Origin: Halobacteriovoraceae bacterium | Lineage (GTDB): Bacteria > Bdellovibrionota > Bacteriovoracia > Bacteriovoracales > Bacteriovoracaceae | Length of the DNA stretch: 64,000 nt | Assembly (NCBI GenBank): GCA_002718735.1 | Contig: PBFR01000024.1 | Span: forward strand, 1 to 64,000 | Direction: 5' to 3' | Shown here: one piece after another, positions 36,222 to 44,887 of the stretch | Numbering within the stretch: the stretch's first letter is position 1 | Layout: the number at the start of each line of letters is the position of its first letter | Program-made: the position numbers and the translations under genes | The notes under the pieces: model-generated | The model's input: the letters and a program-made list of their open reading frames with translations, nothing else | What the model was told of the DNA's origin: nothing | The model's database searches: none

Positions 36222-36313
36222 AAATCCTCCCTTGTTGATTCGTTGAAGAATTTATAGAGCTAGCAAATGCATTTGAAAAATTAATAAGATTTATATATCT
36301 ATAACGATTAATT

Positions 36314-37144
36314 ATGAGTTTTAAATTAGATGATCTTCAGGCATTTTTAGAAATACACAAATTAGGCAGCTTTACCAAGGCGGCCAAGAGTTTGGGAGTA
36401 TCTCAACCGGCATTAAGCTTAAAGGTTGCTAGACTTGAAGAGTATCTTCAAGCTGCTATCTTTATTAGACAATCCAGGTCCCTATCTCTTACCAGCAGCG
36501 GTGAGAAACTATTGGTTCATGCAAAGCAGCTCCTTCAGATGCAAGAGGAGTTCCTAGCAAACTTTGATCAATACCAAACACAATTAAGTGGAGTAATAAG
36601 AATTGCTGGATTCTCTTCCATTATGCGCTCGATGATTATTCCAAAGCTTGCACCGTTTATTAGAGACAACCCAAAAGCAAAGATTGAATTTAGCGTGCAT
36701 GAGATGTATGAGCTTGAGGATATATTAAAATCAAACCAAGCTGATTTTATCCTCACCGATTACATGCCAAACCTTTCAGGTGCTCAGTGCAAACAAATCG
36801 CAGAAGAAGAGTATGTAATTATTGAGTCAAAAAAACACAAAAGTGGTTCGAATATATTTTTGGACCACGGGCCCTACGATAATGCGACTCACTCCTATCT
36901 AAAGCATATTGGTTTCAAAAAAAAATATGATCGAGCATTTATGGGTGATGTCTATTCTATTATTGATGGCGTTGCCTTGGGTCTTGGAAAGGCCGTAATG
37001 TCTAAACATATGATTGAAGATGACAAAAGATTTAATTTAATCTCACATAAGAAAAAATATATTAGACCTGTGGCAATGACCTATTTTGAGCAGAACTATT
37101 ACAGTCCACTTCATCTGGAAGTGGAAAAGATATTATTAAAATGA
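36314..37144 (+). CDS. LysR-family transcriptional regulator
   Basis: 276 aa. The N-terminal HTH is canonical (DLQAFLEIHKLGSFTKAAKS, then VSQPALSLKVARLEEYL), with a periplasmic-binding-like effector domain from about residue 90. It is divergent from the secreted protein and diheme cytochrome genes across 92 bp, so these are the likely targets. The inducer is unknown. Confidence 0.93.
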   Translation: MSFKLDDLQAFLEIHKLGSFTKAAKSLGVSQPALSLKVARLEEYLQAAIFIRQSRSLSLTSSGEKLLVHAKQLLQMQEEFLANFDQYQTQLSGVIRIAGFSSIMRSMIIPKLAPFIRDNPKAKIEFSVHEMYELEDILKSNQADFILTDYMPNLSGAQCKQIAEEEYVIIESKKHKSGSNIFLDHGPYDNATHSYLKHIGFKKKYDRAFMGDVYSIIDGVALGLGKAVMSKHMIEDDKRFNLISHKKKYIRPVAMTYFEQNYYSPLHLEVEKILLK

Positions 37145-37232
37145 AATCAATTCTAATACTTTTGGTGACTTAGCCAGCAACCAAAAACAAGTTTTTTCTT
37201 GGTTCTAAATCTTCTTCCATATAGAGTTTGCT

Positions 37233-37454
37233 ATGAGCAAATTAGAGACAATATCCCTTAAATTAGACACTCAAACGAAAGAGGCCCTTACGACGTATTG
37301 TCATAGGAAAGGATTGAAGATCCAACACTTTATTGAAAGTGCCATTATTGAAAAACTTGAAGAGATAGTTGACCTTGAAGCGTATCACCAAAGAAAGGAC
37401 GAAGAAGTAATCTCTCTAGACATGCTTTTGAAAGGTGAGAATGAGAGCCCCTAA
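37233..37454 (+). CDS. Ribbon-helix-helix protein, orphan antitoxin-like
   Basis: 73 aa. The N-terminus (ETISLKLDTQTKEALTTYC, then GLKIQHFIESAIIEKLEE) fits a CopG/ParD ribbon-helix-helix DNA-binding fold with an acidic C-terminal tail like that of antitoxins. No toxin ORF follows in the 91 bp to the next gene, so it is either a stand-alone regulator or a relic. Confidence 0.7.
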   Translation: MSKLETISLKLDTQTKEALTTYCHRKGLKIQHFIESAIIEKLEEIVDLEAYHQRKDEEVISLDMLLKGENESP

Positions 37455-37545
37455 TTTGTTAAGTAGATTTAAATAAACCAGTAGCTAATGGACTTAAGGG
37501 ACTTCAAAAGTCACTGAAAAGATATCTCTAACAAGCTTTAGCTTC

Positions 37546-38355
37546 TTACAAACTAATCTCGAATTTTGGTTTTACCTTCATTCGAGCTCTAAACTCTTCA
37601 ACCTTTGAAAGATCAAGGTCCACAACAGTATAGCCTTCACCCTCGCCAAGCTCCGCAATGACTTCACCCCAAGGATCAATCACCATTGAGTGCCCGTAGG
37701 TTTTTATCTTTTCGTTATGCTCACCCCATTGTCCTGCGGCCACTACATAGCTTTGATTTTCAATTGCCCTTGCTTTAAGAAGAGTTTCCCAGTGAGCTTT
37801 TCCTGTAGGAACAGTGAAAGCACTCGCCATGGTTAAAAGATTTGCACCTTGCTCATGATAGTATCTAAATAGCTCTGGAAATCTTAGATCAAAACAAATT
37901 CCCAGACCGACTTGCCAGTCTCCAACATTTATCAATTTTGGAGAGGACCCAGATGTATAAACGGTGGCTTCGTCAATTACAGTCCTATTACTTGTTTTAC
38001 TTAGATCTACCGCAAAGAGATGCATCTTGTCATAGTGACCCATTGCATTTCCATTGGGGTCAAAGTTCCAAGCTCTATTTATAACTCTTCCGTCTAGATT
38101 TGTGGCTGCACTGCCTCCAATAAGGTAGACGCTATTGTCCTTGGCAAGCTTTTGAATGGCCTTATAGTGTTCATTGCCTTCCTCTACAAGATACGGAGTG
38201 GCCTTGGTGCCATCTGACATTGAGTAAAACACCTCAGGAAGAAACACGGCCTCAATATCATCCTGTTTATTGGCAAGATTGATAAAGTTTTGAATCTTTT
38301 CCATATTTGGGGCTGGATTGAGCTCCGAGCATATTTGAATGAGGGCAATCTTCAT
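37546..38355 (-). CDS. Carbon-nitrogen hydrolase (nitrilase superfamily, Nit2/DGA-like)
   Basis: The ATG at 38355 has GGAG 6 nt upstream and starts MKIALIQ, as usual in this family. The catalytic Glu is in FLPEVF, Lys in DKMHLF, and Cys in GLGICFDLRFPE. Such enzymes are amidases acting on deaminated glutathione or omega-amides in metabolite repair. The precise substrate cannot be assigned. It is divergent from the flippase-like gene across 59 bp. Confidence 0.92.
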   Translation of the reverse strand: MKIALIQICSELNPAPNMEKIQNFINLANKQDDIEAVFLPEVFYSMSDGTKATPYLVEEGNEHYKAIQKLAKDNSVYLIGGSAATNLDGRVINRAWNFDPNGNAMGHYDKMHLFAVDLSKTSNRTVIDEATVYTSGSSPKLINVGDWQVGLGICFDLRFPELFRYYHEQGANLLTMASAFTVPTGKAHWETLLKARAIENQSYVVAAGQWGEHNEKIKTYGHSMVIDPWGEVIAELGEGEGYTVVDLDLSKVEEFRARMKVKPKFEISL

Positions 38356-38414
38356 GGGGTTCTCCATATTTTTCTTATCAGAAGATTATCTAAACTGTAT
38401 GATTGTGGCCAATT

Positions 38415-39413
38415 ATGAAAAATGCTGTCAAAACCATTCTTAAGTTTGCCTTTGCCTTTGGTCTCATATTTTGGCTAATAGACTCCGGAAAGTTGGATCT
38501 AACTGTCCTGGAGAAGGCCGCCCAAGATCCACTGAGAATGATCACAGGTTTTTTGATAATCCTCTCCATCTTATTAATGGTAACTTGGAGATACTATCTA
38601 ATTATCACTGACAAGATGGTTAAGAAGCCTTCATTTCTAAAAATAACAAAGTTTAACTGGATTGGACTTTTCTTTAATTCAGTTCTTCCAGGAAGCGTGA
38701 GTGGAGACATTGTAAAGGTCTTTTACCTTAAGGATCTGGACAAGAATTTATCCAATAGGTTTTTATTTGCTTCAGTTCTCATTGATAGGTTTGTCGGACT
38801 ATTTGGACTCATTATAATTTTGGGGCTTTTCTCCATTATAAACTATGAAAATCTAAGCCAGATGTCCTCAGACATTAAAACCTTGTTGGATATAAATCTT
38901 TTACTTTTGGCCGGGGTTATCTTTGGCTTTGTGGCCTTGTTCTTTTTTAAAGAGCTTCCTAAAAAGCTTCTCTCACCTTTCATGAAAATCGCTTTTCTAG
39001 AAAAGCTCCTTCCAAAACTTATCGATGCCTGGGAAAACCTATGTATGTTCAAGCACAGAATAATAATGCTGACATTCATAAGCATGATTATTCAAGGCCT
39101 TACAGTGGTTAACTTCTGGTATGTTGTACATCCCTTTGCAGAAGGGGAGTTTCTATTTAGATATTCATTCAGTATAGTGCCAATTGGATTTGTCGCAATT
39201 GCTCTTCCTATTGCCCCATCAGGACTTGGCGTTGGGCACGCTGTCTTTCACAAGTTGTTTGGCTTTATGGGTGTGGCAAACGGAGCATCGCTATTTAATA
39301 TCTATTTTATCCTTCTTCTTCTTGGAAACCTGCTTGGCATAATTCCTTATTTATTAATGAATAAAAGTAAAAGAAAGTCTCTAAATGAATTGGAAAAAGA
39401 GGCCAATCTCTAA
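38415..39413 (+). CDS. LPG_synthase_TM/UPF0104-family membrane protein
   Basis: About 332 aa with roughly eight membrane helices. The segment FNWIGLFFNSVLPGSVSGDIVKVFYL and the later LPIAPSGLGVGHAVF are typical of the lysylphosphatidylglycerol synthase membrane-domain family, whose members move lipids or glycolipids. The soluble aminoacyltransferase domain is absent. The ATG at 38415 is preferred over a TTG at 38403. It is convergent with the wHTH gene, overlapping by 4 bp. Confidence 0.88.
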   Translation: MKNAVKTILKFAFAFGLIFWLIDSGKLDLTVLEKAAQDPLRMITGFLIILSILLMVTWRYYLIITDKMVKKPSFLKITKFNWIGLFFNSVLPGSVSGDIVKVFYLKDLDKNLSNRFLFASVLIDRFVGLFGLIIILGLFSIINYENLSQMSSDIKTLLDINLLLLAGVIFGFVALFFFKELPKKLLSPFMKIAFLEKLLPKLIDAWENLCMFKHRIIMLTFISMIIQGLTVVNFWYVVHPFAEGEFLFRYSFSIVPIGFVAIALPIAPSGLGVGHAVFHKLFGFMGVANGASLFNIYFILLLLGNLLGIIPYLLMNKSKRKSLNELEKEANL

Positions 39414-39973
39414 CTAATCAACTCATAAAGTCCATCAGAGTTCATAATGATCTGCTCATCAACTTTCTTTCTGAGTCTGGAGAGCAGCGCCTTAAATTTT
39501 GCCTCCCCTTTAATGACATCGTCTTCACCATAGAGAAGTATGACTAGATCAATTTTTGATTTGGGAGACTCGCTCAAAGCATCAAAAAGTATTTTCTCTT
39601 TTCCCTTTAGCATGACTTGGGCCTTGGGAGCTATATTGAGAGAATTAATATATTCTGTATAAGCTGGTGGAAGGTTGTTTAGATCCATTTGTTTTAATAT
39701 CTTGTCGACTTGCTTTGAAATTTCCTCCCTTGAAACTCGTTTGCTTTCTAGGGACAATAAGATTAAAAGCAAAACTTTGTCCTCGCCGACTCTTTCATCT
39801 AAAATCCCCCTTAACTCTGCAATGGCGTCATACTCAAAACTTAAAGCTTCGAGAACGTAAAACAGTGCAGTGTATTTAAGAGAGTTTTCAACATTCGCCT
39901 GTTTCCTGACGACACTAATTATTTTTGGATCAGAGAAATTAAACTCGGGAAAAAGAGGGCCTAAATGCTTCAA
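39410..39973 (-). CDS. Protein with C-terminal winged helix, probable regulator
   Basis: 187 aa, TTG start overlapping the upstream stop (TTGA). The last 65 residues form a winged-helix-like segment (ILFDALSESPKSKIDLVILLYG, then ALLSRLRKKV, then DGLYEL) that aligns with the C-terminus of the adjacent TPR protein. The N-terminal part is helical. Without a receiver or ligand domain, how it is controlled is unknown. It is the last gene of the protease operon 43025 to 39410. Confidence 0.65.
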   Translation of the reverse strand: MKHLGPLFPEFNFSDPKIISVVRKQANVENSLKYTALFYVLEALSFEYDAIAELRGILDERVGEDKVLLLILLSLESKRVSREEISKQVDKILKQMDLNNLPPAYTEYINSLNIAPKAQVMLKGKEKILFDALSESPKSKIDLVILLYGEDDVIKGEAKFKALLSRLRKKVDEQIIMNSDGLYELIS

Positions 39974-41100
39974 CGCTCCCCCTTTTGAAATTCGATTTTT
40001 TCGTTATCACTCAAACAGTATGTTTTTAATTCTGATTCAAACTTAATTAGGGTTGGTTGTTTTTTATTGATTCTTGAAATTAAGGTGCTCGCTCTATTGG
40101 CAGCGTCTCCCTCATCAACATTTTCGTATAGGTGACCAGCGATTTCATAAATGGTGCTTGGAGTAGTAGAGAGCAACTCCACTACGGCCTCTTCAAGTCT
40201 GCCAAGCTTCTGGATATCCTTATACCCTTCCAACTTTACCCTCCACGGAGGAGACAACTTATTAACATCAATCGCGGAGTTTTTTCCATAGTGTCTTTTT
40301 TCAATAACTTTCAAGGCATTCACAATTTCTTCATTTGAGTCATGACATAAAAGATTTAAAAGCTCCTTTGCTTCCTTCTTTCTATCTAATGCACTCAAGA
40401 TTTCAGCCTTTAGGAGTAATGCTTCCTTTTCTTGATGTGTAAGAGAATGACCAACTAACGCTTTTAGTCCCTCATTGATTACACTTAGTGCCACATCATA
40501 GGCACCCATTTTATAAAATTCATCAGATATATTTAAACAGGCATTGGCAACAACATCAGAGGCGTCTATCTGTTTTGCCTCTTTTATAAGGTCCTGGTAG
40601 TCTCCAATGAGCCTATTCTCAGGATGAATATTCCCTTCCATTGTAATAGCATTCTGCTTGGCAAGAAGTCCCTTTCTAGATGCTCCCTGATCATTGAGAA
40701 GACCATAAGATTTAATGAATAGATCCTTTGCGAGAACATATTCTGAGATTTTATACATTCCAAGAGCTGCGCAAAAATAAATATCACCACTCCAGCTAGA
40801 ATTAATCCCTGCTTCAATAAGTTCGTTTGCATCTTCTATAGTCACACTTATATTCAGCATTTTCTTTCTAAATACGCATAGCTTTAAAAGCAGTTCTTTA
40901 TTTTCAAAGGGAGTGGCACTCTTGATTATATCTTCGACGACTATAAGCTTTGAGGGTTCATTTTGATAATAAGCGCACATAAGTCTCGCATAGAGATCTT
41001 CAGGAGAGCGATCTTTAAACTTGACCCTTCTCAGCAAAAGTTGATTATAACTTAGGTTTACCAGGTCTTTAATACCAGAACCTGGTGCAGTTACTTCCAT
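39970..41100 (-). CDS. TPR-like protein with C-terminal winged helix, probable regulator
   Basis: 376 aa, no signal peptide. Residues about 20-290 are helical repeats of TPR type (ACLNISDEFYKMGAYDVALSV and similar). The C-terminus (AVVELLSTTPSTIYEIAGHLYE, then STLISRINKK, then KTYCLS) matches the winged helix of the neighbouring 187-aa protein. The ATG lies inside the end of the protease gene (10-bp overlap) with GGAG 6 nt upstream. TPR plus winged helix suggests a regulator sensing a protein or peptide partner; this is inference. Confidence 0.65.
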   Translation of the reverse strand: MEVTAPGSGIKDLVNLSYNQLLLRRVKFKDRSPEDLYARLMCAYYQNEPSKLIVVEDIIKSATPFENKELLLKLCVFRKKMLNISVTIEDANELIEAGINSSWSGDIYFCAALGMYKISEYVLAKDLFIKSYGLLNDQGASRKGLLAKQNAITMEGNIHPENRLIGDYQDLIKEAKQIDASDVVANACLNISDEFYKMGAYDVALSVINEGLKALVGHSLTHQEKEALLLKAEILSALDRKKEAKELLNLLCHDSNEEIVNALKVIEKRHYGKNSAIDVNKLSPPWRVKLEGYKDIQKLGRLEEAVVELLSTTPSTIYEIAGHLYENVDEGDAANRASTLISRINKKQPTLIKFESELKTYCLSDNEKIEFQKGER

Positions 41101-43025
41101 CTAAGCTCCACAGGAACACTTCCCTTGTTTGCTTTTCTACTTTTTAAAGCTGCATGAACTTTGGGCAGATTATTTTCTTCTAAGGCCTCAAGAACGCCAT
41201 AGTCTTTTGCGTAAACTCTTTCAAGGTTAATGAAGAAAAACTCTCTTAAATCAAGTATAATCTCCTCGCCGCCCTCGTAATCGTTAAACCAATTGGTAAT
41301 TTTTGTTTTATCGATCTTAATAGAAACAAAAGGATTAAATACCTCAGAGTTAAAATCAAACTCAATTGTATCTTTAAAGTAAATATCAGTATCGATTTCC
41401 TTTACGTAATAGCTGCCACTTACTTTAATCAAAGCTTTGTCTTCAAGGACTTCTTCAACCTTTATTTTCAAATCAAAACTATGTAGATAACTTGCCTTGG
41501 CAGATTCGTCGACCAAATCCCCATCTTTAAACTTTTCAAGTAGTAAGCTCTTTAGATCTGCATCTTTGGCAGTAATTGGGGAGCAATCGTGCCCCTCATT
41601 AACTAGAAGTCTAGCTTCCCAGTTTGCATAGATATTGAAGGCTCTTCCTTCAACAATGCATCTAAATCCAAGAGTGTGCTCTCCCTTATAGTTTAGTCCT
41701 GCTTTCGGAGAGGCAGATTTTGAATCGCAACTGTCCCCTCCATTTCCGGCTGCTCCGTTACCACCATTTCCAGCAGCTCCATTCCCAGCATTTTCTAGTG
41801 AGCAATCACCACCATTTCCAGCAGCTCCGTTACCACCGTTTCCTGCAGCTCCATTCCCACCGTTTCCAGCAGCTCCGTTACCACCATTTCCAGCAGCACC
41901 GTTGCCTGCAAAATGACTTCCCGCACTTGCTGTTATAAATGGGATCTCCACAAAGTTTTCATCTTGCCTGTACAAGGTGTTTTGAACTGGGTCATATTTG
42001 AATACAGTTCCTTCTTCATGCTTTTTTGCAATGGCCTTATCCAGACAAGACTTGATGCTCTTTTGTCCTATAAAGTGGGAAACTTGAACTCTTCTATCGT
42101 AGGCCGTGACCATTCCGGCGATCTCATACCTGCTTTGTCTCAAGTCTTCATTTATTAGAAGGGGTGACCCACTCATCCCAGGAACAATTCCAGCGGGAAA
42201 AAGCATATTGCCACTAAAATAAGACTTCTTATGAAGATGGTTATTTTGAATCTCGCCATCCATATTTATAAAACAGTCATTTTTGATCGTTCGTGCCATG
42301 TGAGCTTGATAGGTGTTTATCTGGTTAAAGATTCTTTGAGTAAAAGGTGATGGGTTTTCCGCAATGTCTTTTATGTGCTCGGTGATAGGTATAAATACCG
42401 CATTCCCGTCATAATACTCTGGTGAGCTTGGGTAATAGTTACAGGAAAGATCAAACATATTGCCCATCTGGACAAAGTTAAACCTCTCTCCAGTTAGCTG
42501 GTTTTCAAAAAGTGGGCGTTTATTTTTGTTGTAAAATCCTTCACTATAAGAGTCTGTTAGAACATAACCTCGTGGTGAATTATTTTTACCATGAGTGTAA
42601 AGGGAGTTTTCCTCTTTATCATAAACACCAAAAGCAGGGAGATCTGCCTCAAGAAAAGCTAAATCAACAATGGCGACATCATCATCTGAACAAAAGTAAG
42701 AATGATCATCAGGTATGGGCAAGTCTGAAATCATTTTATCGCTTCCCTGTAAAAGGTGAGCGTTTGTTAAGAGATAATTTCCTTTAGGCCCTGAATGATC
42801 TCTGATTTGGATAATAAAACTCGAACCTTGAATACGACCTTGGGCCCCTTCAATTTTGGAGCTCACTACCGGCAAAGAGCCTTTTTCAATTATAGGCTTT
42901 CTAGAGAAGTAAGAATAAAGGTCAAAATCATTAGCATCCCTATCTTGAAACATCGCCTCACTCAAAGGATCCGCAAGTACTTGCATACTTAGTAAAGATA
43001 GTAGAATTACCTTTTTAATCGCCAT
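41091..43025 (-). CDS. Secreted trypsin-like serine protease with Gly/Asn/Ala repeat linker
   Basis: The ATG at 43025 has AAGGGA upstream; a TTG at 43028 is in frame. The signal peptide ends near LLSMQVLA. The catalytic triad is visible: His in LLTNAHLL, Asp in DDDVAIVDL, Ser in GMSGSPLL. After about residue 370 comes a spacer built from NGAAGNGG units, four copies then two more with Cys-containing breaks (DCSLENAG, DSCDS). A C-terminal beta-rich domain of about 200 residues follows. The enzyme should act outside the cytoplasm on protein substrates. It heads an operon with two wHTH proteins and has the shared promoter element at 43102-43129. Confidence 0.85.
   Translation of the reverse strand: MAIKKVILLSLLSMQVLADPLSEAMFQDRDANDFDLYSYFSRKPIIEKGSLPVVSSKIEGAQGRIQGSSFIIQIRDHSGPKGNYLLTNAHLLQGSDKMISDLPIPDDHSYFCSDDDVAIVDLAFLEADLPAFGVYDKEENSLYTHGKNNSPRGYVLTDSYSEGFYNKNKRPLFENQLTGERFNFVQMGNMFDLSCNYYPSSPEYYDGNAVFIPITEHIKDIAENPSPFTQRIFNQINTYQAHMARTIKNDCFINMDGEIQNNHLHKKSYFSGNMLFPAGIVPGMSGSPLLINEDLRQSRYEIAGMVTAYDRRVQVSHFIGQKSIKSCLDKAIAKKHEEGTVFKYDPVQNTLYRQDENFVEIPFITASAGSHFAGNGAAGNGGNGAAGNGGNGAAGNGGNGAAGNGGDCSLENAGNGAAGNGGNGAAGNGGDSCDSKSASPKAGLNYKGEHTLGFRCIVEGRAFNIYANWEARLLVNEGHDCSPITAKDADLKSLLLEKFKDGDLVDESAKASYLHSFDLKIKVEEVLEDKALIKVSGSYYVKEIDTDIYFKDTIEFDFNSEVFNPFVSIKIDKTKITNWFNDYEGGEEIILDLREFFFINLERVYAKDYGVLEALEENNLPKVHAALKSRKANKGSVPVELRWK
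41735..41912 (-). repeat. 24-bp in-frame tandem repeat encoding NGAAGNGG
   Basis: Six copies of an imperfect 24-bp unit (for example CCACCATTTCCAGCAGCTCC on the + strand) inside the protease gene, interrupted once by a 24-bp stretch encoding DCSLENAG. Copies differ mostly at third codon positions. The + strand open frame over it is a shadow. Confidence 0.9.
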
Positions 43026-43101
43026 CAATTATTTCCCTTTATACAGATTGATAAGCTTTATTCTAGCAAAGCAGGAGGCAATAAAGGCCTATTTAGCTAA
43101 A

Positions 43102-43129
43102 TTTACAGGAGGTGTTTAGAAAGTAGACA
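43102..43129 (-). promoter_or_regulatory. Candidate promoter with inverted-repeat element, protease operon
   Basis: A -10-like TGTAAA (plus-strand TTTACA 43102-43107) lies 5 bp from an imperfect inverted repeat TGTTTAGAAAGTAGACA (43113-43129). The same layout and 5-bp gap occur before three other genes at 44482, 45343 and 46529. This copy is the most diverged. Confidence 0.45.
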
Positions 43130-43135
43130 GTAAAG

Positions 43136-43159
43136 CATGGCCTCAGAAATGAGGCCATG
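43136..43159 (-). terminator. Strong hairpin after the 43170-43511 gene
   Basis: A perfect 10-bp stem (CATGGCCTCA, loop GAAA, TGAGGCCATG) 10 bp beyond the stop codon at 43170. T-rich sequence flanks it mainly on the + strand side, so Rho-independent function on the minus strand is likely but not textbook. Confidence 0.65.
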
Positions 43160-43169
43160 TGCTGATTTT

Positions 43170-43511
43170 TTAATTACAGTATTCAGAACTATATCTCAAA
43201 GCAGGAGCAGGGTCAGTGCTATCAATTACAGTTAGCTCATTTCTTTTTTTATTGGCAGAATGAATATACATGATGTCAGAGTCAGTAAAATAAATTGTAG
43301 TTGCTTTTGATACAGGTTGAACCTTAGTTATTTGACCCTTTGATTGATGCTCTCCCATTGGACTAGTCGTAATGAGCTCAATGGAATTCCCATTGATTGA
43401 AACATTAACAGAAATATCATTGTATTCAACATCGCATGCAGTGAATTTCTCACCAGATGCAAATGAACTTGTAGATGCCATTAAAGTCAAAAATAGTAGT
43501 ACTTTCTTCAT
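43170..43511 (-). CDS. Small secreted protein, hypothetical
   Basis: 113 aa with signal peptide MKKVLLFLTLMASTSSFA. The mature part is beta-rich with two cysteines (TACDVE and SEYCN at the C-terminus) that could pair. AAGGAG precedes the ATG. It lies 25 bp downstream of the 300-aa paralog gene at 43537-44433, so it is probably cotranscribed with it. No family recognised. Confidence 0.75.
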   Translation of the reverse strand: MKKVLLFLTLMASTSSFASGEKFTACDVEYNDISVNVSINGNSIELITTSPMGEHQSKGQITKVQPVSKATTIYFTDSDIMYIHSANKKRNELTVIDSTDPAPALRYSSEYCN

Positions 43512-43536
43512 AAAAACTCCTTAGTTTTAAGAATGA

Positions 43537-44433
43537 TTAATATCTTATGTATGAGTCACGAGATTTAGTTTTTTCAAAACCCCAATGATCTCTATCTATA
43601 TTGTATTTACATTTGTACTGAACAAACACCTCGGAATTAGTGAAGTCATGCGCAGTATGATTAAAAACTTGATTGACGTTGGATGATCTTGCTCCAAGCT
43701 CTATCATGTGGCATTTATTCTTATTGGGTGTCCAGGAAAACTTCGCTCCCAATTCTTTGGTGTCATATTTGAAATTGTGACCATCGCTATGGTTAGATTC
43801 CCTGGTATCTCTCATTTTTGCATAGCCAGCAAAACTAAAGTCCATGTTTTTGTACTCATAGTTAATTTTGGCACTTGTTTCGTAATCAAGCCCATAACCG
43901 TCTTGATAAAACTTAAACGGCTCGTTCTCAGATTCTTCATCGACCCGATCGGCCACAAATGAGTTTTCCTTATATGCTCTAAGACTCCATATCCTTTTAA
44001 GGTTCACCGCCCCTTCAATTGTAAGGGTCAATCCATCTACGGCCTCAATTTCGAGCTCTTTTCTGGCCCTGAGTCCCGCCATTTTTAAACCGACTTCTCT
44101 TCCCACTTCACGTTGGATAACATCCCTATAGGCACCTAAAACATCCACTTCAAGGTCGATTCCAAATTTTTCATATCGGTCAAATAAAGTTCCACTACTC
44201 CACTCAATGTTTTCTAACTCATAATCTCCGTTTTCATAAACCTTTACCTTTGCCTTGAAGCGGTTTCTGTCGTTTTTTCTTCCAAAAACAGTACGGTTTC
44301 TATAAACATCATTGTAACTTTCGAACTCTATGCCCGTAGAAAAAGAGTCTTCAATCTCCTGAGCATTAGAGGAAAAGGAGGCGAGTAGAATGCACACAGA
44401 GGCGCTCTTTAAAAGTTTGATGGTGTTTTTCAT
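43537..44433 (-). CDS. Secreted barrel-like protein, paralog A
   Basis: About 298 aa with signal peptide (MKNTIKLLKSASVCILLASFSSNAQ). The mature part has alternating beta strands typical of outer-membrane or beta-rich surface proteins (INYEYKNMDFSFAGYAKMRD, EVFVQYKCKY) and ends DSYIRY. It is closely similar along its whole length to the product of 45584-46480. The ATG at 44433 is preferred over a TTG at 44439. Function unknown. Expressed from the conserved promoter element at 44482-44508. Confidence 0.8.
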   Translation of the reverse strand: MKNTIKLLKSASVCILLASFSSNAQEIEDSFSTGIEFESYNDVYRNRTVFGRKNDRNRFKAKVKVYENGDYELENIEWSSGTLFDRYEKFGIDLEVDVLGAYRDVIQREVGREVGLKMAGLRARKELEIEAVDGLTLTIEGAVNLKRIWSLRAYKENSFVADRVDEESENEPFKFYQDGYGLDYETSAKINYEYKNMDFSFAGYAKMRDTRESNHSDGHNFKYDTKELGAKFSWTPNKNKCHMIELGARSSNVNQVFNHTAHDFTNSEVFVQYKCKYNIDRDHWGFEKTKSRDSYIRY

Positions 44434-44481
44434 ACTCAAATATTACCAACTTTTGCGTATTCAAGGTGCCTCATTGTTAAA

Positions 44482-44508
44482 GTTATAGGCCCTGTTAGAA
44501 AAGTTACA
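44482..44508 (-). promoter_or_regulatory. Candidate promoter with inverted-repeat element, paralog A
   Basis: A minus-strand -10-like TATAAC (44482-44487), 5-bp gap, then TGTTAGAAAAGTTACA on the + strand (44493-44508). The -10 lies 48 bp upstream of the ATG at 44433, the same distance as for paralog B. Confidence 0.6.
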
Positions 44509-44805
44509 CTTCTATGGCAATCCCACAGAAACACCCCAAGTATTGTCCAGGTTTTATAATTTAAGATTAAGTTATTAAGAATCGACCTCTCATTTTGGAC
44601 GTACATTAAATGGCAACGATTGGTGTATTAGGCACTTAGGAACCAAAATAGGCATTAGGAGGGCTTTTTATTACTCCTAGCTCTCGTAGGTAATGGAACC
44701 TCTGTGAAATTAGTAATGCTGCTGATTCGCACAAAAAGTGATTAAATAAAATAGCAGATATTCAAAAATGCTAATAGGATACCGAAGGTCTTTTACAAAA
44801 TAAAT

Positions 44806-44829
44806 AGGCCCGTTCTAAGGGAAGGGCCT
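44806..44829 (-). terminator. Hairpin after the 121-aa gene
   Basis: AGGCCC and GGGCCT with a 12-nt loop, followed on the minus strand by ATTTATTTTG, 58 bp after the stop codon. Confidence 0.55.
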
Positions 44830-44887
44830 GAGTCTAAATTCTTATCTTTAATGACCTTTAATAGGTCGTATTACTAGTTGTTTTCTT

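Larger units (their letters stand above)
44434..44887. other. Intergenic region between paralog A and the 121-aa gene
   Basis: 454 bp. It contains the promoter of paralog A (44482-44508), whose flanking 80-100 bp resembles the region upstream of paralog B, and a terminator hairpin for the 121-aa gene (44806-44829). I saw no supported gene in the remaining AT-rich sequence. Confidence 0.6.

Noticed and set aside
37455..37545. Short peptide frame after the RHH gene (GLKGLQKSLKRYL) that might be a toxin remnant
   Set aside because: Bounded by stops within about 25 codons, without a start or similarity convincing by eye.
41735..41912. Regularly spaced short repeat, at first sight CRISPR-like
   Set aside because: The 24-bp unit is contiguous and in frame with the protease, encoding NGAAGNGG; there are no unique spacers and no cas genes.
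41720..41938. Open frame on the + strand across the protease repeat, rich in His and Gln
   Set aside because: Antisense shadow of the repeat; no ribosome binding site and no signs of coding outside the repeat.
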